DNA from: Candidatus Poseidoniaceae archaeon
GTDB lineage: Archaea; Thermoplasmatota; Poseidoniia; Poseidoniales; Poseidoniaceae
Direction: 5' to 3'
Assembly (NCBI GenBank): GCA_029250305.1
Contig: JAQXFM010000246.1
Location: forward strand, 1-18,050
DNA length: 18,050 nucleotides
Shown: positions 14,922 through 18,050 of the stretch, one piece after another
Numbering within the stretch: the stretch's first letter is position 1
Layout: each line of letters opens with the position of its first letter
Program-made: the position numbers and the translations under genes
Notes under the pieces: generated by a model
The model's database searches: none
Told to the model about the DNA's origin: nothing
What the model saw: only the letters and a program-made list of their open reading frames with translations

Positions 14922-17744
14922 ATGAGCATGCTATTTTCTCCCGATTCGGAATTGAACTGGCAAAAGAAATGGAACGAAGCCCGGCTGTTTGAGCGGGACA
15001 TTCGCGACGATCGACCGAAGTTCTACTGCCTCGAAATGTACCCTTACCCAAGCGGGAAGATGCACATGGGCCACGTCCGAAATTACTCGATTGGTGACGC
15101 AGTGGCCCGATACAAGCGGATGATGGGCTTCGACGTGCTCTATCCAATGGGTTTCGACTCCTTTGGCATGCCCGCTGAAAATGCAGCCATCAAGGAAAAC
15201 GCCCACCCGCATGACATCACTGAGCGGAACATGGCATCAATCACAGAGCAAATCAAGCGCATGGGTTTCTCGTATGATTGGCGTCGTCAAGTGAAGAGTC
15301 ACGACCCACGCTACTACAAATGGAACCAATGGTTCTTCACCAAGTTCATCGAAAAGGGACTTGCTTACCAGCAATTTGCCCCTGTGAACTGGTGTTCACA
15401 ATGTGAAACGGTGTTGGCCAATGAACAAGTGAAAGCAGGGCGATGTTGGCGATGCAACGGACCAGTTGTCCAAAAAGAGATGAGCCAATGGTTCCTCGAC
15501 ATTCCAAAGTACGCACAAGAATTGGTTGATGGTCTTGACACGATCGCTTTTCCTGAGAACGTAAAATCCTTGCAACGTGATTGGCTGGGCCGTTCAGAAG
15601 GCGCCGAGATCACATTCGCCATCGAAGGTCGAGAAGAAACACTCAGTGTGTTCACAACCCGTCCTGATACCCTCTTCGGCACCACATTCGTTACGCTCGC
15701 GCCAGAACACCCGCTTGCTGCGTCGCTTGTCCAAGGCACACCCAATGAAACAGAATGGCAAGCCCTCCACGACGAAGTTTCAGCCATGAGCGAATTTGAT
15801 CGCATCAAGAACATGAACAAAAAGCGCGGCGTACCGTTGGGAGCAAACGCCATCCACCCCCTTACTGGCGAAAAAATCCCAATATGGGCTGGAAATTTCG
15901 TGATTGCAAGCTACGGTACTGGCGCAGTCATGGCCGTCCCTGGCCACGACGAACGAGACTTTGATTTCGCCAAGTCCTACGGCATTCCCATTCAACGCGT
16001 CCTCACGATGAGTGAGGGAGGCGACGCTGAAGCAGAACTCAAGAAAGCGGAATGCAATCTCGGATGGATGGTCAATAGCCCAATCGAAGGGTTCGATGGA
16101 CTGTACGGTGATGAAGCAAAGTCAGCGGTCGTCAAAGCTCTTGAAGCAAAAGGAGCAGGCATGCAAACCATCAATTGGAAAATCCGACCCTGGTTGGTTT
16201 CTCGACAACGGTACTGGGGCACCCCCATTCCTGTGATTCATTGTGATGGCTGTGGAGCCGTACCGGTTCCTGCTGCAGATCTGCCTGTTGAACTGCCCCG
16301 TGATGTGGTGTTTGGACAAGGCAATCCGTTGGAGACCTCCGCCTCGTTTTTGGCAGCAGACTGCCCTACATGCGGCAAACCAGCCCGTCGTGAGACAGAT
16401 ACGATGGACACCTTTGTTGATTCTTCATGGTACTTCTTGAGGTACACAGACGCACTCAACGACGATGCTTGCTTTGAGGATGCAATCGCAAACCACTGGA
16501 TGAACGTTGATTTCTACTGCGGTGGTATCGAACACGCTCAAATGCACCTCATCTACGCTCGCTTCTGGACCAAAGCACTCCGCGATTTGGGCTTGCACAG
16601 CATCGATGAACCGTTCAACGAGTTGCTATGTCAAGGCATGGTCAACAAGCAAGCACCTTGGTGCGAGTCATGTGGTCTCACATTCTCAGTGGATCATGCA
16701 GGTGCGCCTTGCCCTCATTGTGATGGCGCCCTCACAGAACGCTCTGCAAAGATGAGCAAGTCACTTGGAAACACGGTTTCGCCAGAGGATATGATTGAAC
16801 GCTACGGCGCTGACACGGTTCGTTTGTTCATTCTCTTTGCTGCCAACCCGACGGCAGGTATGGATTGGTCTGATACGGCGCTTGAAGCCAATTACCGGGT
16901 GATGATGCAGTTGTATTCAATGCCTGAACGGTTGATGGCTTGGGATGGTACATCTGGTCCAATGGACGTTTGGTTTGAAGGGCGCTTGAAGCAACGAGTT
17001 GCAGAATTTCAGGCTGCAATGGATGTCTATGACCTCCGCCGGGCCGTTGAATTATCACACTATGAACTTGTCAAAGACGTCAACTGGTACGTGAGAAGGG
17101 GCGGTAATAACCCCGCTCTCGCCACAAATCTGCTTCGTCAATGGGCCCACATGATCTCAATCTCGACACCGCACCTTGCGGAAGAGTGGTGGGCGACCCT
17201 CGGTATGGATGGCCTGATCAGTGGAACTGAAATGCCAATTCCGGCTGAAATAACATCCGAGGAGCAAACTGCGCTTGACAGCGAAACCATCACTCGAAGT
17301 TTCCTCGAGTCCGCTCGAAAAATCAAGGACGTGGCAGAACGCCACTTGGATGGACCAGCAACATCTGCAATCATCATTGTCGCTCCAACATGGAAGCGAA
17401 GCCTTGCCGTGCGTGCGCTTGAATTCCTGGAAGAAGGTGGAAATCCAAAGCAATTCATGAGCGTGCTCAGCCAAATGGAGATCACTCAAGGCGATCGGAA
17501 AGGGGAAATTATGGGCTTTTGGGGGAAGAAAATGCTTCCTCAGGTGTTCAAGTGGGATGATGATTCGAGGGTTTTGATTCGCAGTTCACTCGATGAGGTC
17601 GAAGCTTTGTCGGCCCGCACCTCCTTCATCGCTGACGAACTGGGACTTGAACAGGTCAAGGTTGTGCTCGGCGAATCACCTGAAGATGAAACCGGAAGGG
17701 CGGGTGGCGCTATGCCACTTTCACCTGCAGTGGTCTATGCGTGA
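14922..17744 (+). CDS. leuS: Leucyl-tRNA synthetase, bacterial type
   Basis: A 940-residue class I synthetase charging tRNA-Leu. YPYPSGKMHMGH carries the HIGH-equivalent HMGH (48-51). YPMGFDSFGMPAENAAIKEN follows, in the bacterial form (FGxPAENAA) rather than the archaeal/eukaryotic form. The CP1 editing domain shows TTRPDTLFGTTF and GAVMAVPGHDERDFDFA. KMSKSLGN is at 610-617, followed by the anticodon-binding helical domain. Three four-Cys clusters could bind zinc: 158/161/175/178, 441/444/481/484 and 581/584/597/600; the last sits just before KMSKS. The open frame allows starts at TTG 14844, ATG 14856, 14922 or 14928. I choose 14922 because GGTGAG precedes it and family homology begins at about SPDSELNWQKKW. 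Its TGA abuts the stop of the convergent neighbour. Confidence 0.95.
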   Translation: MSMLFSPDSELNWQKKWNEARLFERDIRDDRPKFYCLEMYPYPSGKMHMGHVRNYSIGDAVARYKRMMGFDVLYPMGFDSFGMPAENAAIKENAHPHDITERNMASITEQIKRMGFSYDWRRQVKSHDPRYYKWNQWFFTKFIEKGLAYQQFAPVNWCSQCETVLANEQVKAGRCWRCNGPVVQKEMSQWFLDIPKYAQELVDGLDTIAFPENVKSLQRDWLGRSEGAEITFAIEGREETLSVFTTRPDTLFGTTFVTLAPEHPLAASLVQGTPNETEWQALHDEVSAMSEFDRIKNMNKKRGVPLGANAIHPLTGEKIPIWAGNFVIASYGTGAVMAVPGHDERDFDFAKSYGIPIQRVLTMSEGGDAEAELKKAECNLGWMVNSPIEGFDGLYGDEAKSAVVKALEAKGAGMQTINWKIRPWLVSRQRYWGTPIPVIHCDGCGAVPVPAADLPVELPRDVVFGQGNPLETSASFLAADCPTCGKPARRETDTMDTFVDSSWYFLRYTDALNDDACFEDAIANHWMNVDFYCGGIEHAQMHLIYARFWTKALRDLGLHSIDEPFNELLCQGMVNKQAPWCESCGLTFSVDHAGAPCPHCDGALTERSAKMSKSLGNTVSPEDMIERYGADTVRLFILFAANPTAGMDWSDTALEANYRVMMQLYSMPERLMAWDGTSGPMDVWFEGRLKQRVAEFQAAMDVYDLRRAVELSHYELVKDVNWYVRRGGNNPALATNLLRQWAHMISISTPHLAEEWWATLGMDGLISGTEMPIPAEITSEEQTALDSETITRSFLESARKIKDVAERHLDGPATSAIIIVAPTWKRSLAVRALEFLEEGGNPKQFMSVLSQMEITQGDRKGEIMGFWGKKMLPQVFKWDDDSRVLIRSSLDEVEALSARTSFIADELGLEQVKVVLGESPEDETGRAGGAMPLSPAVVYA

Positions 17745-18050
17745 TCACGCACGTTGCCATTCAGTTCCGGTCCACCAGTGTGTGGTCCCGTCGCTCATGG
17801 ATCTCCATGTGTATCCATTCTCATCGGTCCACTGTTGGAGAACCGTTGGCTCTTGTGCAACTGGTTGGGCCACAGGTTGAGCAGCAACTGGTGTAGCAAT
17901 GGTTGCAGGCTGTGCGGCAGGCATGACCACTCCAGGGGATGCGGTGAGGGTTTGTTCGAAGGATTTTGTTGGCTCTTCTTCTTGGCCATTGCGACGTAAG
18001 AACAACACTGCTCCACCGCCGAGTACGCCAATCACAAGCAGCGCAATGAT
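17745..18050 (-). CDS. Single-pass membrane protein with Trp-rich C-terminal module (5' end beyond the window)
   Basis: The C-terminal 101 residues are visible; the frame is open through the right edge. The visible part starts inside a transmembrane helix (IIALLVIGVLGGGAVLFL) followed by RRNG and an acidic stretch, so this side is probably cytoplasmic. A low-complexity Ala/Pro/Val/Gln linker (VAAQPVAQPVAQ) leads to the last 30 residues, WTDENGYTWRSM and HWWTGTEWQRA. That Trp/Gly pattern recalls small modules such as DUF2510 and, from memory, the tails of many Marine Group II membrane proteins. Its function is unknown. A GTG at 18035 is not a credible start, because it falls within the helix. 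The stop codon directly abuts that of leuS. Confidence 0.7.
   Translation of the reverse strand: MIALLVIGVLGGGAVLFLRRNGQEEEPTKSFEQTLTASPGVVMPAAQPATIATPVAAQPVAQPVAQEPTVLQQWTDENGYTWRSMSDGTTHWWTGTEWQRA

Noticed and set aside
1..18050. tRNA, rRNA, riboswitch, transposon or phage genes
   Set aside because: All intergenic gaps are 117 bp or less. None shows a cloverleaf, conserved rRNA text, terminal inverted repeats or transposase, integrase or phage motifs.

Overview
The window looks like a compact, gene-dense stretch of a planktonic archaeon. Marine Group II (Candidatus Poseidoniales) is my best guess. The grounds are a secreted WD40 plus calcium-repeat surface protein with a C-terminal membrane anchor, a membrane-anchored regulator with two archaeal-style winged helices, and a right-edge protein ending in a Trp-rich tail (W-T-D-E-N-G-Y-T-W ... 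H-W-W-T-G-T-E-W) that I associate with this group. Many housekeeping genes look bacterial (LeuRS, thioredoxin, BolA, monothiol glutaredoxin), which fits a mesophilic euryarchaeon rich in acquired genes. The assignment comes from memory of families, not from a search. I saw no rRNA, tRNA, CRISPR array, insertion sequence or phage gene.

Layout, left to right: (1) C-terminal part of a PLP enzyme of the threonine/cysteate synthase group (+). (2) A bolA-glutaredoxin operon (-). (3) A polysaccharide flippase (+) meeting tail to tail a ribulose-phosphate 3-epimerase / glycosyltransferase pair (-). (4) Thioredoxin (+) facing an HTH-STAND ATPase (-). (5) Divergent from the ATPase, a 1156-residue WD40/calcium-repeat surface protein (+). 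(6) A metallo-beta-lactamase-fold hydrolase (-). (7) Divergent from it, an 869-residue membrane regulator with Cys-paired beta-sandwich ectodomains (+). (8) A GHMP sugar kinase (-). (9) A bacterial-type leucyl-tRNA synthetase (+) whose stop codon abuts that of (10) a membrane protein running off the right edge (-).

Transcription units alternate strand all the way across. Five divergent gaps of 58-117 bp must hold all promoters. Six convergent junctions range from 14 bp apart to 44 bp overlapping. No stretch above 300 bp lacks a gene.

Three themes recur. One is thiol, sulfur and Fe-S chemistry (cysteate-synthase-like enzyme, BolA, CGFS glutaredoxin, thioredoxin, glyoxalase-II/ETHE1-like hydrolase). 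The second is surface glycan handling (flippase, GT4, GHMP kinase, perhaps the epimerase). The third is surface sensing and regulation (two large exported single-pass proteins, one with DNA-binding domains on the cytoplasmic side, and an HTH-STAND switch with a palindrome in its divergent promoter region). Only the bolA-grx and rpe-GT pairs are clear operons; the other links are inferred from proximity and family.
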